From Neisseria dumasiana (GTDB lineage: Bacteria; Pseudomonadota; Gammaproteobacteria; Burkholderiales; Neisseriaceae): 64,000 nucleotides of DNA. The position numbers and the translations under genes are program-made. The DNA is taken from NCBI RefSeq assembly GCF_022870885.1, contig NZ_CP091509.1, forward strand, positions 496,001 to 560,000, in the 5' to 3' direction. Each line of letters begins with the position of its first letter. Position 1 is the stretch's first letter. This document shows positions 10,947 to 19,551 of this stretch, in pieces. The notes under the pieces were generated by a model. That model was not told the origin of the DNA. It saw nothing but the letters and a program-made list of their open reading frames with translations, and made no database searches.

Positions 10947-12275
10947 TCAGCTTCCCGCCACGGTCATTTCCTGAATAAGTACCGAGCCGATTTTATTGGT
11001 GGAACGTTTCAGCGCATCGTCGGCCACGCCCACTATATTCATATACATATCCTGCAAACGCCCGGCAATGGTAATTTCTTCTACGGGATGGGTAATCACG
11101 CCGTTTTCTACCCAAAAGCCCGCTGCGCCGCGCGAATAATCGCCCGTGAGCATATTCACGCCTTGCCCCATCAATTCCGTTACCAGCAGGCCGGTGCCCA
11201 TTTCTTTGAGCAAGTCGGATTGTGCCGCATGGGTGTGGTTCAGATACAGATTGTGTGCGCCGCCGGCATTGGCTGTGGTGTGCATGCCGAGCTTGCGCGC
11301 GCTGTAACTGCTTAAAAAATAACCTTGGATAACGCCGTTTTCAACCACGAAGCGCGGGCGGGTGGCAACGCCTTCGGCATCGAAATAGGTGCTGCCGAAC
11401 GAGCGGGGAATATGCGGTTCTTCGCGAAGGCTGAGAAAATCGGGCAATACCGCTTTGCCGAGGCTGTTAATCAGAAAGCTGCTTTGCCGGTAAAGCGCGC
11501 CGCCGCTCAATGCGCCGACGAGATGGCCGATCAGGCCGCCGGCTACGCTGGTGTCGAACAGCACGGGGTAGCTGCCAGTGGCGATGCTGCGCCCGCCCAA
11601 ACGCCTTAAAGTGCGGTAGGCGGCAGTTCGGCCGATACTTTCGGCATCTTCCAAATCGTGGTGCGAGCAGGCGGCATCGTACCAATAATCACGCTGCATG
11701 CCGTCTGAATCGGATGCGACTACGCTGCACGAAATGCTGTGGCGCGTGCCTTGTTGGTGGGCGGCAAAGCCGTGCGAATTGCCGTAAACGTATTGGTAGT
11801 GTCCGGTTTGTATGGCGGCACCCTCGGAATTAGAGATGCGGTTGTCGGCATTCAATGCTGCCTGTTCGCATTGTTTGGCAAGCACAACGGCGGCTTCGGC
11901 AGATAAATCCCATTCGTGGTATTTGTCTAAATCGCCGATTTCACGCGCCATCAAACCGGCATCGGCCAAGCCTGCGCAATCGTCTTCGGCGGTGTATTTG
12001 GCAATATCGACGGCCGCCTTCACGGTGTCGCTCAGAGCTTGCGGGGAAAAGTCGGCGGTGCTGGCACGGCCTTTGCGTTGGCCGACATAAACGGTGATGT
12101 CGAGCGATTTATCCTGTTGGTATTCGATTTGTTCGATTTCGCCCAAGCGCACGCTTACGCTTTGACCGAGCGATTCGCTCAAGTCGGCTTCGGCGGCTGT
12201 GGCTCCGTATTCGCGGGCGAGGGAAAGCACCTGCCCGCAAAGGTCGAGCAGTTCGTTTTTGCTGTGGTTGAACAT
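10947..12275 (-). CDS. pmbA: Metalloprotease-related protein PmbA/TldE
   Basis: PmbA (TldE) pairs with TldD to form a heterodimeric protease; the metal-binding HExxxH motif is in TldD, not in this subunit. In enterobacteria the pair matures microcin B17 and degrades CcdA. The 442-aa sequence shows the family's N-terminal dodecin-like part (SVRLGEIEQIEYQQDKSLDI), the middle segment VLFDTSVAGGLIGHLVGALSG and the C-terminal GARGxL-like stretch around YSRGAAGFWVENG. No tldD is in this window. It is divergent from darP with about 130 bp between starts. Confidence 0.93.
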   Translation of the reverse strand: MFNHSKNELLDLCGQVLSLAREYGATAAEADLSESLGQSVSVRLGEIEQIEYQQDKSLDITVYVGQRKGRASTADFSPQALSDTVKAAVDIAKYTAEDDCAGLADAGLMAREIGDLDKYHEWDLSAEAAVVLAKQCEQAALNADNRISNSEGAAIQTGHYQYVYGNSHGFAAHQQGTRHSISCSVVASDSDGMQRDYWYDAACSHHDLEDAESIGRTAAYRTLRRLGGRSIATGSYPVLFDTSVAGGLIGHLVGALSGGALYRQSSFLINSLGKAVLPDFLSLREEPHIPRSFGSTYFDAEGVATRPRFVVENGVIQGYFLSSYSARKLGMHTTANAGGAHNLYLNHTHAAQSDLLKEMGTGLLVTELMGQGVNMLTGDYSRGAAGFWVENGVITHPVEEITIAGRLQDMYMNIVGVADDALKRSTNKIGSVLIQEMTVAGS

Positions 12276-12403
12276 GGGTAATCCGATGAAAAAATCGGTG
12301 TCATTTTAACTGTTTTCAGACGGCCGCGGCAAAATTGTGGCTATGGCGGGGATAGGGCGGGGAGCTGTGTTAGAATGCAGCGGTTATTGAACCGGATACC
12401 GCT

Positions 12404-12937
12404 ATGAGCAACAACGAGCAAGAATGGGTCAGCAAAACCCAAATGAAAAAACAGATGGACAGCCTGCAAGACCTCGGTATGCAGCTGACCAAGCTTTCCG
12501 CCGATACGCTGAAAAAAATCGGCTTGTCGGAAGATTTATACGAAGCAGTGGTAACGTATAAAAAAATCACGTCCAACGGTGCGTTGAAACGGCAGGCGCA
12601 ATACATCGGCCGCCTGATGCGCGATACCGATCCCGAACCGATTGAACGCTATCTGGCCAAACTGCGCGGCGACAATGCCGCCCATAACGCCTTTTTGCAG
12701 CGGGTGGAACAGGCGCGCGACCGCCTGATAGCGGGCGACGACGCACTCACGGCGTTTATTGCCGACTATCCGCATGCCGATGCCGGCAAGCTGCGCACGT
12801 TGATTCGCAATACGCGTAAAGAGCAGGAACTGAACAAGCCGCCGAAAAACTTCCGTGCGCTGTTTCAGGAAATCAAAGCGGTTATGGACGGCAACGCTGA
12901 TGCGGCAGAAGATGCGGATGCAGAACCGTTTGAATAA
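12404..12937 (+). CDS. darP: Ribosome biogenesis factor DarP (YjgA, DUF615)
   Basis: DarP associates with late 50S precursors and promotes peptidyl-transferase centre maturation. The 177-aa sequence has the family marks WVSKTQMKKQMDSLQDLGMQL near the start and QYIGRLMRDTD in the middle, followed by the helical bundle with RTLIRNTRKEQ. The C-terminus is acidic (DADAAEDADAE), which is an ordinary variation. The gene is divergent from pmbA, an arrangement also found in gamma-proteobacteria (yjgA-pmbA), and this supports both calls. Confidence 0.93.
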   Translation: MSNNEQEWVSKTQMKKQMDSLQDLGMQLTKLSADTLKKIGLSEDLYEAVVTYKKITSNGALKRQAQYIGRLMRDTDPEPIERYLAKLRGDNAAHNAFLQRVEQARDRLIAGDDALTAFIADYPHADAGKLRTLIRNTRKEQELNKPPKNFRALFQEIKAVMDGNADAAEDADAEPFE

Positions 12938-13013
12938 AAAAGTTTCCGGCCGGCACGCTGTAACGCTATTCAATTGGCGATTCATCTGCCCATAAACAAC
13001 TACATATAAACAT

Positions 13014-13049
13014 CGAGGCCGTCTGAAACACCATTTTCAGACGGCCTCG
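13014..13049. terminator. Inverted DUS pair, terminator after darP
   Basis: 15-bp perfect inverted repeat of two DUS copies with a 6-nt loop, about 75 bp downstream of the darP stop. Confidence 0.8.
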
Positions 13050-13160
13050 TTACAGCGCGGCGGCAATTTATTTTTTTGTCATGGCAGGGCAGATGTGTTG
13101 CCCTTGCCGTACACAAACTCGGCACGATTTACATAAACCGCCGCAAAGTTTAATTTTGTA

Positions 13161-13190
13161 TTGCCCCGCAAAGGGATAGGCTAATATAAT
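13161..13190 (+). promoter_or_regulatory. Sigma70-type promoter of the potGHI leader
   Basis: TTGCCC at 13161-13166 and a perfect TATAAT at 13185-13190, spacing 18 bp. The predicted start near 13197 leaves a leader of about 160 nt before potG. Confidence 0.6.
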
Positions 13191-13205
13191 TGCAGGTTCA
13201 CAAAA

Positions 13206-13255
13206 CAGGGCTGTCGGCAACCTTCACCGGTTTCTCACAGCCCTGAGAAATTTTT
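13206..13255 (+). promoter_or_regulatory. Candidate transcription attenuator in the potG leader
   Basis: Two mutually exclusive structures are visible. CAGGGCTGT (13206-13214) can pair with ACAGCCCTG (13237-13245). Alternatively TTTCTC (13231-13236) can pair with GAGAAA (13245-13250), directly followed by five T residues, which makes a terminator. The first pairing would block the second. No short reading frame that would couple it to translation is obvious. The regulatory role is inferred. Confidence 0.4.
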
Positions 13256-13357
13256 CATGCTGCCCGTGCGCTCTTTAAACCAGCAATCAAACAGCTTTTT
13301 ATCACCCCGCGAAAATCCGTTTTGCCGGTACTCGTTATTAACTGGAGTATTGCCATT

Positions 13358-14482
13358 ATGAACGCAACCCCTGCGTCTACCATCCAACCCTATCTGCAAA
13401 TACAAGGTTTGGTAAAAAAGTTTGGTGACAATTATGCTGTCGACCACATCGACTTAGATATTGAAAAACACGAAATCTTCGCCCTTTTGGGCAGTTCGGG
13501 CAGCGGTAAATCCACGCTGTTGCGCATGTTGGCGGGCATGGAAACCCCCAATCAAGGCAAAATCATTCTCGACGGGCAAGACATTACCCGACTCGCTCCC
13601 TACGACCGCCCCATCAACATGATGTTCCAAAGCTATGCGCTGTTCCCGCACATGACGGTGGAGCAAAACATCGCTTTCGGCCTCAAACAAGACAAAATGC
13701 CCAAAGACGAAATCGCCGCCCGAGTGGAGGAAATGCTGCGTTTGGTGCAGATGACCAAATTCGCCAAACGCAAGCCGCACCAGCTTTCAGGCGGCCAGCA
13801 GCAGCGCGTGGCTTTGGCACGCAGCTTGGCCAAACGCCCGAAAATCCTTCTGCTTGACGAACCTTTGGGCGCGCTCGACAAAAAACTGCGCCAACAAACA
13901 CAACTCGAATTGGTGAACACGCTGGAGCAGGTGGGCGTAACCTGCATCATGGTAACGCACGACCAAGAAGAAGCCATGACCATGGCTACCCGCGTAGCGA
14001 TTATGTCTGAAGGCAAATTGCAGCAAGTCGGCACCCCCAGCGATGTATATGACTTCCCCAACAGCCGCTTTACCGCCGAATTTATCGGCGAAACCAATAT
14101 TTTCGACGGCACTGTGCTGGAAGATCACGCCGATTACGCCATCATCCAGCTGCCCGAATTGGAAAACAAAATCCGTATCGATCACGGTTTGGGCGGCCGC
14201 TCCGAACAAGACTTATGGATCAGCATCCGACCCGAAGACATCGATTTATACAAAGAAAAACCGGAACACTTGGGCGAATACAACTGGGAAAAAGGCGTGG
14301 TGAAAGAAATTGCTTATTTGGGCAGCTTCGCCATTTATCACGTTCAGCTGGCCAACGGCCGCGTGATTAAGAGCCAAGTTCCCGCACCTTACTGGCATGT
14401 GCGCAATATCGCACCGCCCACTTGGGAAGAAACCGTGTATGTAAGCTGGCCGGAAAACCAGCCTACGCCGTTGTTCAGCTAA
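13358..14482 (+). CDS. potG: Putrescine/polyamine ABC transporter ATP-binding protein PotG
   Basis: ATPase of a polyamine importer. Walker A is GSSGSGKS, the signature motif [16 protein letters not shown], Walker B ILLLDEP, and the switch histidine lies in MVTHDQEE; a TOBE domain forms the C-terminus. The run [19 protein letters not shown] and the following region are much closer to E. coli PotG than to PotA as I recall them. The ATG at 13358 is chosen because GGAG lies 11 bp before it and the upstream in-frame codons have no RBS. It is the first gene of potGHI; no periplasmic binding protein is in the window. Confidence 0.93.
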   Translation: MNATPASTIQPYLQIQGLVKKFGDNYAVDHIDLDIEKHEIFALLGSSGSGKSTLLRMLAGMETPNQGKIILDGQDITRLAPYDRPINMMFQSYALFPHMTVEQNIAFGLKQDKMPKDEIAARVEEMLRLVQMTKFAKRKPHQLSGGQQQRVALARSLAKRPKILLLDEPLGALDKKLRQQTQLELVNTLEQVGVTCIMVTHDQEEAMTMATRVAIMSEGKLQQVGTPSDVYDFPNSRFTAEFIGETNIFDGTVLEDHADYAIIQLPELENKIRIDHGLGGRSEQDLWISIRPEDIDLYKEKPEHLGEYNWEKGVVKEIAYLGSFAIYHVQLANGRVIKSQVPAPYWHVRNIAPPTWEETVYVSWPENQPTPLFS

Positions 14483-14501
14483 GCCGTAAGGATTACCCGA
14501 C

Positions 14502-15479
14502 ATGAAATTGAAAACCCTGAAACGCAAGCTGTTGCGCCGCCCCGGGCAGCGTGCAGTTATTGCCGTGCCTTATCTTTGGCTGCTGGTGCTGTTTCTGATT
14601 CCGTTTGCGATTGTGTTGAAAATCAGTTTTGCCGAACAAGAGCTGGCGATTCCGCCTTATTCGCCGCTGATTACCACCGACCCCGATTTCGGCCGTCTGA
14701 ATATCGCGTTGAATTATCAAAACTATGCCGATATTTTCCAAAACTTTTGGAGCAGTTTAGGGCAGATGCTGAACCCGTTTTCAGACGGCAACGGCAGCAA
14801 TATCTATCTGCTGACTTATTGGCTGTCGATTAAAACGGCGCTTACCACCACCTTAATCTGCCTGCTGCTGGGCTATCCGATTGCCTACGCCATTTCGCGC
14901 GCCAATCCTGCTTACCGCAACGGTTTGCTGCTGGCGATTATGCTGCCTTTCTGGACATCGTTTCTGCTGCGCGTATATGCGTGGATGGGCTTGCTCGGGC
15001 ACAACGGCATCATCAACAACTTCCTGTTGAAACACAATATTATCAGTGAGCCGTTGAATCTGTTTTACAACGCGTTTTCGCTGAATTTGGTGATGGTTTA
15101 CGCCTATCTGCCGTTTATGATTCTGCCGCTTTACACCCAGCTGGTGAAACTGGACGGCAGATTGCTGGAAGCGGCTTCCGATTTGGGTGCGGGGCCGGTG
15201 AAATCGTTTTTCTCGATTACCCTGCCTTTGTCGAAAACCGGCATCGTGGCCGGCTCCATGCTGGTGTTTGTGCCTGCGGTGGGCGAGTATGTGATTCCCG
15301 AATTGGTGGGCGGCTCCGAAAATCTGATGATCGGTAAAGTGTTGTGGCAGGCGTTCTTTGATCAGAACAACTGGCCGCTGGCTTCCGCCGTTGCCGTGGT
15401 AATGGTGATATTGCTGGTGATTCCGATTGTGTTGTTCCACCGCTACGAAAACCGTGAAATCGAAGAAGGAGCCAAATAA
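14502..15479 (+). CDS. potH: Polyamine ABC transporter permease PotH
   Basis: Inner-membrane permease of the putrescine importer, 325 aa with six predicted membrane segments. The first spans VIAVPYLWLLVLFLIPFAIV, and the binding-protein-dependent transport EAA loop is EAASDLGAGPVKSFFSITLP near residue 230. A long periplasmic loop between the first two segments (about residues 50-105) is typical of PotH/PotB. TAAGGA precedes the ATG. Its stop overlaps the potI start by one base (TAATG), so the two permeases are translationally coupled and should form the heterodimeric channel. Confidence 0.92.
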   Translation: MKLKTLKRKLLRRPGQRAVIAVPYLWLLVLFLIPFAIVLKISFAEQELAIPPYSPLITTDPDFGRLNIALNYQNYADIFQNFWSSLGQMLNPFSDGNGSNIYLLTYWLSIKTALTTTLICLLLGYPIAYAISRANPAYRNGLLLAIMLPFWTSFLLRVYAWMGLLGHNGIINNFLLKHNIISEPLNLFYNAFSLNLVMVYAYLPFMILPLYTQLVKLDGRLLEAASDLGAGPVKSFFSITLPLSKTGIVAGSMLVFVPAVGEYVIPELVGGSENLMIGKVLWQAFFDQNNWPLASAVAVVMVILLVIPIVLFHRYENREIEEGAK

Positions 15480-16369
15480 TGTCTAAATACAAATTGTCTT
15501 GGTTTCTCAAGCTGATGTTGGCGTTGGGGCTGGCGTTCCTTTATATACCGCTCGTTATCTTGGTGATTTATTCGTTCAACGAATCCAAGCTGGTTACGGT
15601 TTGGGGCGGTTTCTCGACCAAATGGTACAGCGCGTTGGCAGGCAACAGCACGATTTTGGAAGCGGCATGGCTGTCGCTGCGTATTGCCGCCGTATCGTCG
15701 CTTGCGGCGGTAGTGCTCGGCACTTTGGCAGGCTACGCGCTGGCGCGTATCAAGCGTTTCCGCGGCAGCACGCTGTTTGCCGGTATGGTGTCCGCGCCGA
15801 TGGTGATGCCCGATGTGATTACCGGTTTGTCGATGCTGTTGCTGATTATTCAGGTGCAAATGTTCCTGCAAAGCAGCGAATTGTTGAGCTGGCTGTATTT
15901 CGACCGCGGCTTCTTCACTATTTTCTTGGGTCACACCACATTGTGTATGGCTTATATCACCGTGATTATCCGCTCGCGCTTGGTTGAGTTGGATCAGTCG
16001 CTGGAAGAAGCCGCCATGGATTTGGGTGCGCGCCCGCTGAAAATCTTTTTCGTGATTACCCTGCCGCTGATTGCGCCTGCGATTGCTTCGGGCTTTTTGC
16101 TGGGCATCACGCTGTCGCTGGATGATTTGGTGATTACCTCGTTCTTGTCCGGCCCCGGTTCTTCAACCTTGCCGCAAGTGATTTTCTCGAAAATCAAACT
16201 CGGTTTGGATCCGCAGATGAACGTGTTGGCAACCATTATGATTGCTATCGTCGGCACGCTGGTTATCGGCATCAATTATTACATGATGCGGCAAACCACC
16301 AAACGCGAACGAGAAGCCGCCGAAGCGTATCGTCAGGAAAAACTGGCTTTGGAAAATGCCAACAAATAA
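15479..16369 (+). CDS. potI: Polyamine ABC transporter permease PotI
   Basis: Second permease subunit, 296 aa. It opens with a membrane segment (LMLALGLAFLYIPLVILVIY) and the family marker YSFNESKLVTVWGGFSTKWY. The EAA loop is EEAAMDLGARPLKIFFVITL. It overlaps potH by one base. The tail is charged and cytoplasmic (QTTKREREAAEAYRQEK). A strong intrinsic terminator follows 12 bp downstream, closing the operon. Confidence 0.92.
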   Translation: MSKYKLSWFLKLMLALGLAFLYIPLVILVIYSFNESKLVTVWGGFSTKWYSALAGNSTILEAAWLSLRIAAVSSLAAVVLGTLAGYALARIKRFRGSTLFAGMVSAPMVMPDVITGLSMLLLIIQVQMFLQSSELLSWLYFDRGFFTIFLGHTTLCMAYITVIIRSRLVELDQSLEEAAMDLGARPLKIFFVITLPLIAPAIASGFLLGITLSLDDLVITSFLSGPGSSTLPQVIFSKIKLGLDPQMNVLATIMIAIVGTLVIGINYYMMRQTTKREREAAEAYRQEKLALENANK

Positions 16370-16380
16370 TCTTACTGCAC

Positions 16381-16412
16381 AGGCTGCCCGTTGAACGGCA
16401 GCCTGTTTTTTT
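16381..16412 (+). terminator. Intrinsic terminator of potGHI
   Basis: Stem AGGCTGCC / GGCAGCCT with an 8-nt loop followed by seven T residues. It is not built from DUS. Confidence 0.85.
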
Positions 16413-16536
16413 ACCGTGTGGTACGATGAAGCAAGTTTATGGCCTGTAAAAACATCCGTTTCAAACTGCGCGGCATTAAACAACCGCCAAACATTTTCAG
16501 ACGGCCTCGACAGCCAATCACAACAAAGGAGAAACG

Positions 16537-17640
16537 ATGAGCCGCATTTCCGACCTTCTCAGCCTTATTCATACTCGCCTGCCGGTTGTCCAAGCGCCGA
16601 TGGCGGGAGTTCAAAGCAGCAAGCTGACGATTGCCGCCTGCCAGGCGGGTGCTTTGGGTTCGCTGCCTGCTGCTATGTTGCCGTCTGAAAAACTGTGCGC
16701 CGAAATCGAAACCATACGCCGACATACCGATCAGCCGTTCAACGTCAACTTTTTTGCCCACCGTCAGCCCGAAGCAGACACGGCGCAACAGGCAAAGTGG
16801 CTGGATGCACTCGCGCCGTTTTATCGTGAATTCGGTTTAACGGAACAAGATGTGCTGCAAGGCGGAGGCAGGCAGCCGTTTGGCGAAGAGCAGGCGGAAA
16901 TTGTGATGCAATACCGCCCGCCTGTGGTCAGCTTCCATTTCGGCCTGCCGGAGCCAGCTTTGTTAGACAAAGTAAAAAGCAGCGGCGCTGTGGTGATGTC
17001 AAGTGCCACCACCGTGGAAGAAGCCCGTTGGCTGGAGGCGCACGGGGCAGACATCATCATTGCGCAAGGTCTGGAAGCAGGCGGGCATCGGGGCATGTTT
17101 CTCAGCCGCGATTTGAACCGCCAGCAAGGTTTATTCAGCCTGCTGCCGCAAATCTGTGCTGCCGTGAATGTGCCGGTGATAGCTGCCGGCGGCATCAGCA
17201 ACGCCGCTACCGCACGGGCAGCGCGTGCTTTGGGTGCAGCCGGTGTTCAAATCGGTACGGCTTTGATGTTGGCGGAAGAGGCCGACACCTCGGCACTCCA
17301 CCGCAAAGCCCTGCAAAGCGAACGGGCGGCCGATACCGTGTTAACCAATCTCTTTAGCGGCGGCTTTGCCCGCGGTATCGTGAACCGCTTTATCCGCGAA
17401 GCAGGCCCTATCAGCGATGCCGCACCGCCTTTCCCGCTCGCCCAATCCGCTTCTGCACCGTTAAAAGCGGCGGCAGAAGCGCAAGGCTCGGATGAGTTTA
17501 CGTCTTTATGGGCAGGGCAGAATGCACCGCTGGCTTGCGAAGGCGGCGCGGTGGATATTATCCGGCGGATAGCCGAAGGTTTCGGCGGAGAGGCAAGTTT
17601 TAATGGGGGAAGGGTAGGCATCAGCATTCAGACGGCCTGA
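16537..17640 (+). CDS. Nitronate monooxygenase family flavoprotein
   Basis: FMN-dependent TIM-barrel enzyme of the nitronate monooxygenase (2-nitropropane dioxygenase) family, which oxidises alkyl nitronates such as propionate-3-nitronate. Seen: LPVVQAPMAGVQSSKLTIAA at the N-terminus, AQGLEAGGHRG (phosphate-binding and catalytic-His region), and VPVIAAGGISNAATARAARA with ALGAAGVQIGTALM. The 367-aa length fits class I enzymes. AAAGGAG lies 6 bp before the ATG. It is alone between the potGHI terminator and a convergent gene. The physiological substrate here is unknown. Confidence 0.88.
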   Translation: MSRISDLLSLIHTRLPVVQAPMAGVQSSKLTIAACQAGALGSLPAAMLPSEKLCAEIETIRRHTDQPFNVNFFAHRQPEADTAQQAKWLDALAPFYREFGLTEQDVLQGGGRQPFGEEQAEIVMQYRPPVVSFHFGLPEPALLDKVKSSGAVVMSSATTVEEARWLEAHGADIIIAQGLEAGGHRGMFLSRDLNRQQGLFSLLPQICAAVNVPVIAAGGISNAATARAARALGAAGVQIGTALMLAEEADTSALHRKALQSERAADTVLTNLFSGGFARGIVNRFIREAGPISDAAPPFPLAQSASAPLKAAAEAQGSDEFTSLWAGQNAPLACEGGAVDIIRRIAEGFGGEASFNGGRVGISIQTA

Positions 17641-17717
17641 TAACCGGATTGAAATCAGTCGCTAATGTTTCGTTTGTGTTGCTATGCGGCCGTGAGTGAA
17701 GAAGGGGATTGCGCGGC

Positions 17718-18092
17718 TCAAACCGGTGTTTGTGCCCACATCCGCACCAATGCCATACAGAATGCAAAGATAAAACCGCACAGAAAGCGGAAATGCCACG
17801 AAGAAGATGTGTGCCGCCCGCGTTGGCGGTCGATCAGGCATATCATGCCGCCTGCCAGCATTGGTGTCAGCACCAAGTTGAGCATTTGCAGGCCTTCGCT
17901 GCGGATGAAATGTTCGGGGAAAATCAGCAGACTGACGCCGCCGATAAGCGCACCGATGATGCCGTATCCGATAAGCGTCAGCCACGGGCGCGGTTTCCGC
18001 TTGGAATCGGCTGAACGTATCCCCAATTCGGCCAAAATTTCGGCAACGATCTGTAAAAATAACTCTGCAAGCAGCTCGAATAAAATTTCCAT
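17718..18092 (-). CDS. Hypothetical three-helix membrane protein
   Basis: I do not recognise this 124-aa protein. It begins with an acidic, amphipathic stretch (MEILFELLAELFLQIVAEIL) followed by a basic linker and three membrane segments: LTLIGYGIIGALIGGVSLLI, LNLVLTPMLAGGMICLI and WHFRFLCGFIFAFCMALV. Basic residues between the second and third segments suggest a cytoplasmic loop there. It is convergent with the nitronate monooxygenase gene and lies beyond the hisD terminator, apparently with its own promoter. Codon use looks native. A conserved small inner-membrane protein is the most that can be said. Confidence 0.6.
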   Translation of the reverse strand: MEILFELLAELFLQIVAEILAELGIRSADSKRKPRPWLTLIGYGIIGALIGGVSLLIFPEHFIRSEGLQMLNLVLTPMLAGGMICLIDRQRGRHTSSSWHFRFLCGFIFAFCMALVRMWAQTPV

Positions 18093-18106
18093 AATGATTC
18101 AAAATG

Positions 18107-18133
18107 AGGCCGTCTGAAATGTTCAGACGGCCT
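18107..18133. terminator. Inverted DUS pair, terminator after hisD
   Basis: 12-bp DUS inverted repeat with a 3-nt loop, located 27 bp downstream of the hisD stop on the minus strand, just upstream of the hypothetical membrane protein. Confidence 0.75.
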
Positions 18134-18160
18134 TTTCAACCTTATCTATATCTATCTATA

Positions 18161-19456
18161 TCAAAGCTTTTTCAAACGGAATTCCGCCGCTTTGGCATGG
18201 GCGGTAAGCATTTCGCCTTGTGCCAACACGTCGGCAATCCGGCCGAGCTTTTGCGCGCCTTGTTCGGAAACCTGAATCAGGCTGCTGCGTTTTTGGAAAT
18301 CGTAAGTGCCCAGCGGCGAAGAGAAACGCGCCGTGCGGCTGGTGGGCAGCACATGGTTGGGGCCGGCGCAATAGTCGCCCAAGCTCTCGCTGGTGTATTT
18401 GCCCATGAAAATCGCTCCGGCGTGGCGGATTTTTGGCGCCCATTCCTGCGGGTTTTCTACCGATAATTCCAGATGTTCCGGCGCAATATAGTTAGCGGTT
18501 TCGCAAGCGTCATCGAGGTCTTTGGCCAGAATCATCGCGCCGCGGTTGTTTAAAGAAGCCTCGATAATGGCACGGCGGGGCATGTCTTCGATCAACCTGT
18601 TCATGGCCGCTTGAACGTCGTCTAAATATTGCTGCGAAGTGGCAATCAGAATCGCTTGGGCGATTTCGTCGTGTTCGGCTTGGCTGAACAAATCCATCGC
18701 CACCCAATCGGCGGGCGTGGTGCCGTCGGCAATTACCAGAATTTCAGACGGCCCGGCCACCATATCGATGCCTACCACGCCGAACACGCGGCGTTTGGCG
18801 GCGGCCACAAACGCATTGCCGGGGCCGGTGATTTTATCGACCTGCGGCACGGTTTCGGTGCCGTAAGCCAAAGCCGCCACCGCCTGCGCACCGCCGACGG
18901 TGAACACTTTGGTTACGCCGGCCACAAATGCCGCCGCCAACACAATATCGTTGCGCTCGCCTTTGGGCGTGGGCACCACCATGATGATTTCGGGCACGCC
19001 CGCCACATGCGCGGGCATGGCATTCATAATCACCGAGCTGGGATAAGCCGCCTTGCCGCCGGGCACATAAATGCCCACACGGTCGAGCGGGGTAATCTGT
19101 TGGCCGAGCAGCGTGCCGTCTTCGTCGGTATAGCTCCACGATGCCATTTTTTGGTGTTGGTGGTAGCTTTCCACACGGGAGGCGGCGGTTTTCAAGGCCG
19201 TCTGAACTTCAGGGGCAATGCGTTCGAAAGCAGCCTGCAAATCGGCTTGGCTCAACGTTAAATCGGCCATAGTTTGTGCATTCATGCCGTCGAAACGGTT
19301 GGTGTATTCGATTAGCGCCGCATCGCCGCGCTTTTGTACGTCGGCACAGATGTCGGCAACAATTTGATCGATTTTCGGGTCTTGCGCGGTTTCAAAAGCC
19401 AGCAACGCTTTCAGCTCGGCTTGGAAATTGGGGGATTGGGTGGAAAGATGTTTCAT
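18161..19456 (-). CDS. hisD: Histidinol dehydrogenase
   Basis: Zinc enzyme performing the last two steps of histidine synthesis, histidinol to histidine with two NAD. Typical segments include [20 protein letters not shown], the [19 protein letters not shown] region, [36 protein letters not shown] and the C-terminal [19 protein letters not shown]. At 431 aa it is full length. It lies downstream of the NYN/LOTUS gene and hisG, separated from the former by a DUS hairpin. Confidence 0.96.
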   Translation of the reverse strand: MKHLSTQSPNFQAELKALLAFETAQDPKIDQIVADICADVQKRGDAALIEYTNRFDGMNAQTMADLTLSQADLQAAFERIAPEVQTALKTAASRVESYHQHQKMASWSYTDEDGTLLGQQITPLDRVGIYVPGGKAAYPSSVIMNAMPAHVAGVPEIIMVVPTPKGERNDIVLAAAFVAGVTKVFTVGGAQAVAALAYGTETVPQVDKITGPGNAFVAAAKRRVFGVVGIDMVAGPSEILVIADGTTPADWVAMDLFSQAEHDEIAQAILIATSQQYLDDVQAAMNRLIEDMPRRAIIEASLNNRGAMILAKDLDDACETANYIAPEHLELSVENPQEWAPKIRHAGAIFMGKYTSESLGDYCAGPNHVLPTSRTARFSSPLGTYDFQKRSSLIQVSEQGAQKLGRIADVLAQGEMLTAHAKAAEFRLKKL

Positions 19457-19496
19457 TTGTATGTGCTGCCTTTAATTCTTCAATAAAAATAAAAGT

Positions 19497-19548
19497 TTTT
19501 CAGACGGCCTATAACCAACTCTCAAAGCAAGAAGAGGCCGTCTGAAAA
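19497..19548. terminator. Inverted DUS pair after the NYN/LOTUS gene
   Basis: 14-bp inverted repeat of two DUS copies with a 24-nt loop, between the NYN/LOTUS gene stop and the hisD start. It is a less compact hairpin and may only partly terminate. Confidence 0.6.
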
Positions 19549-19551
19549 TAT

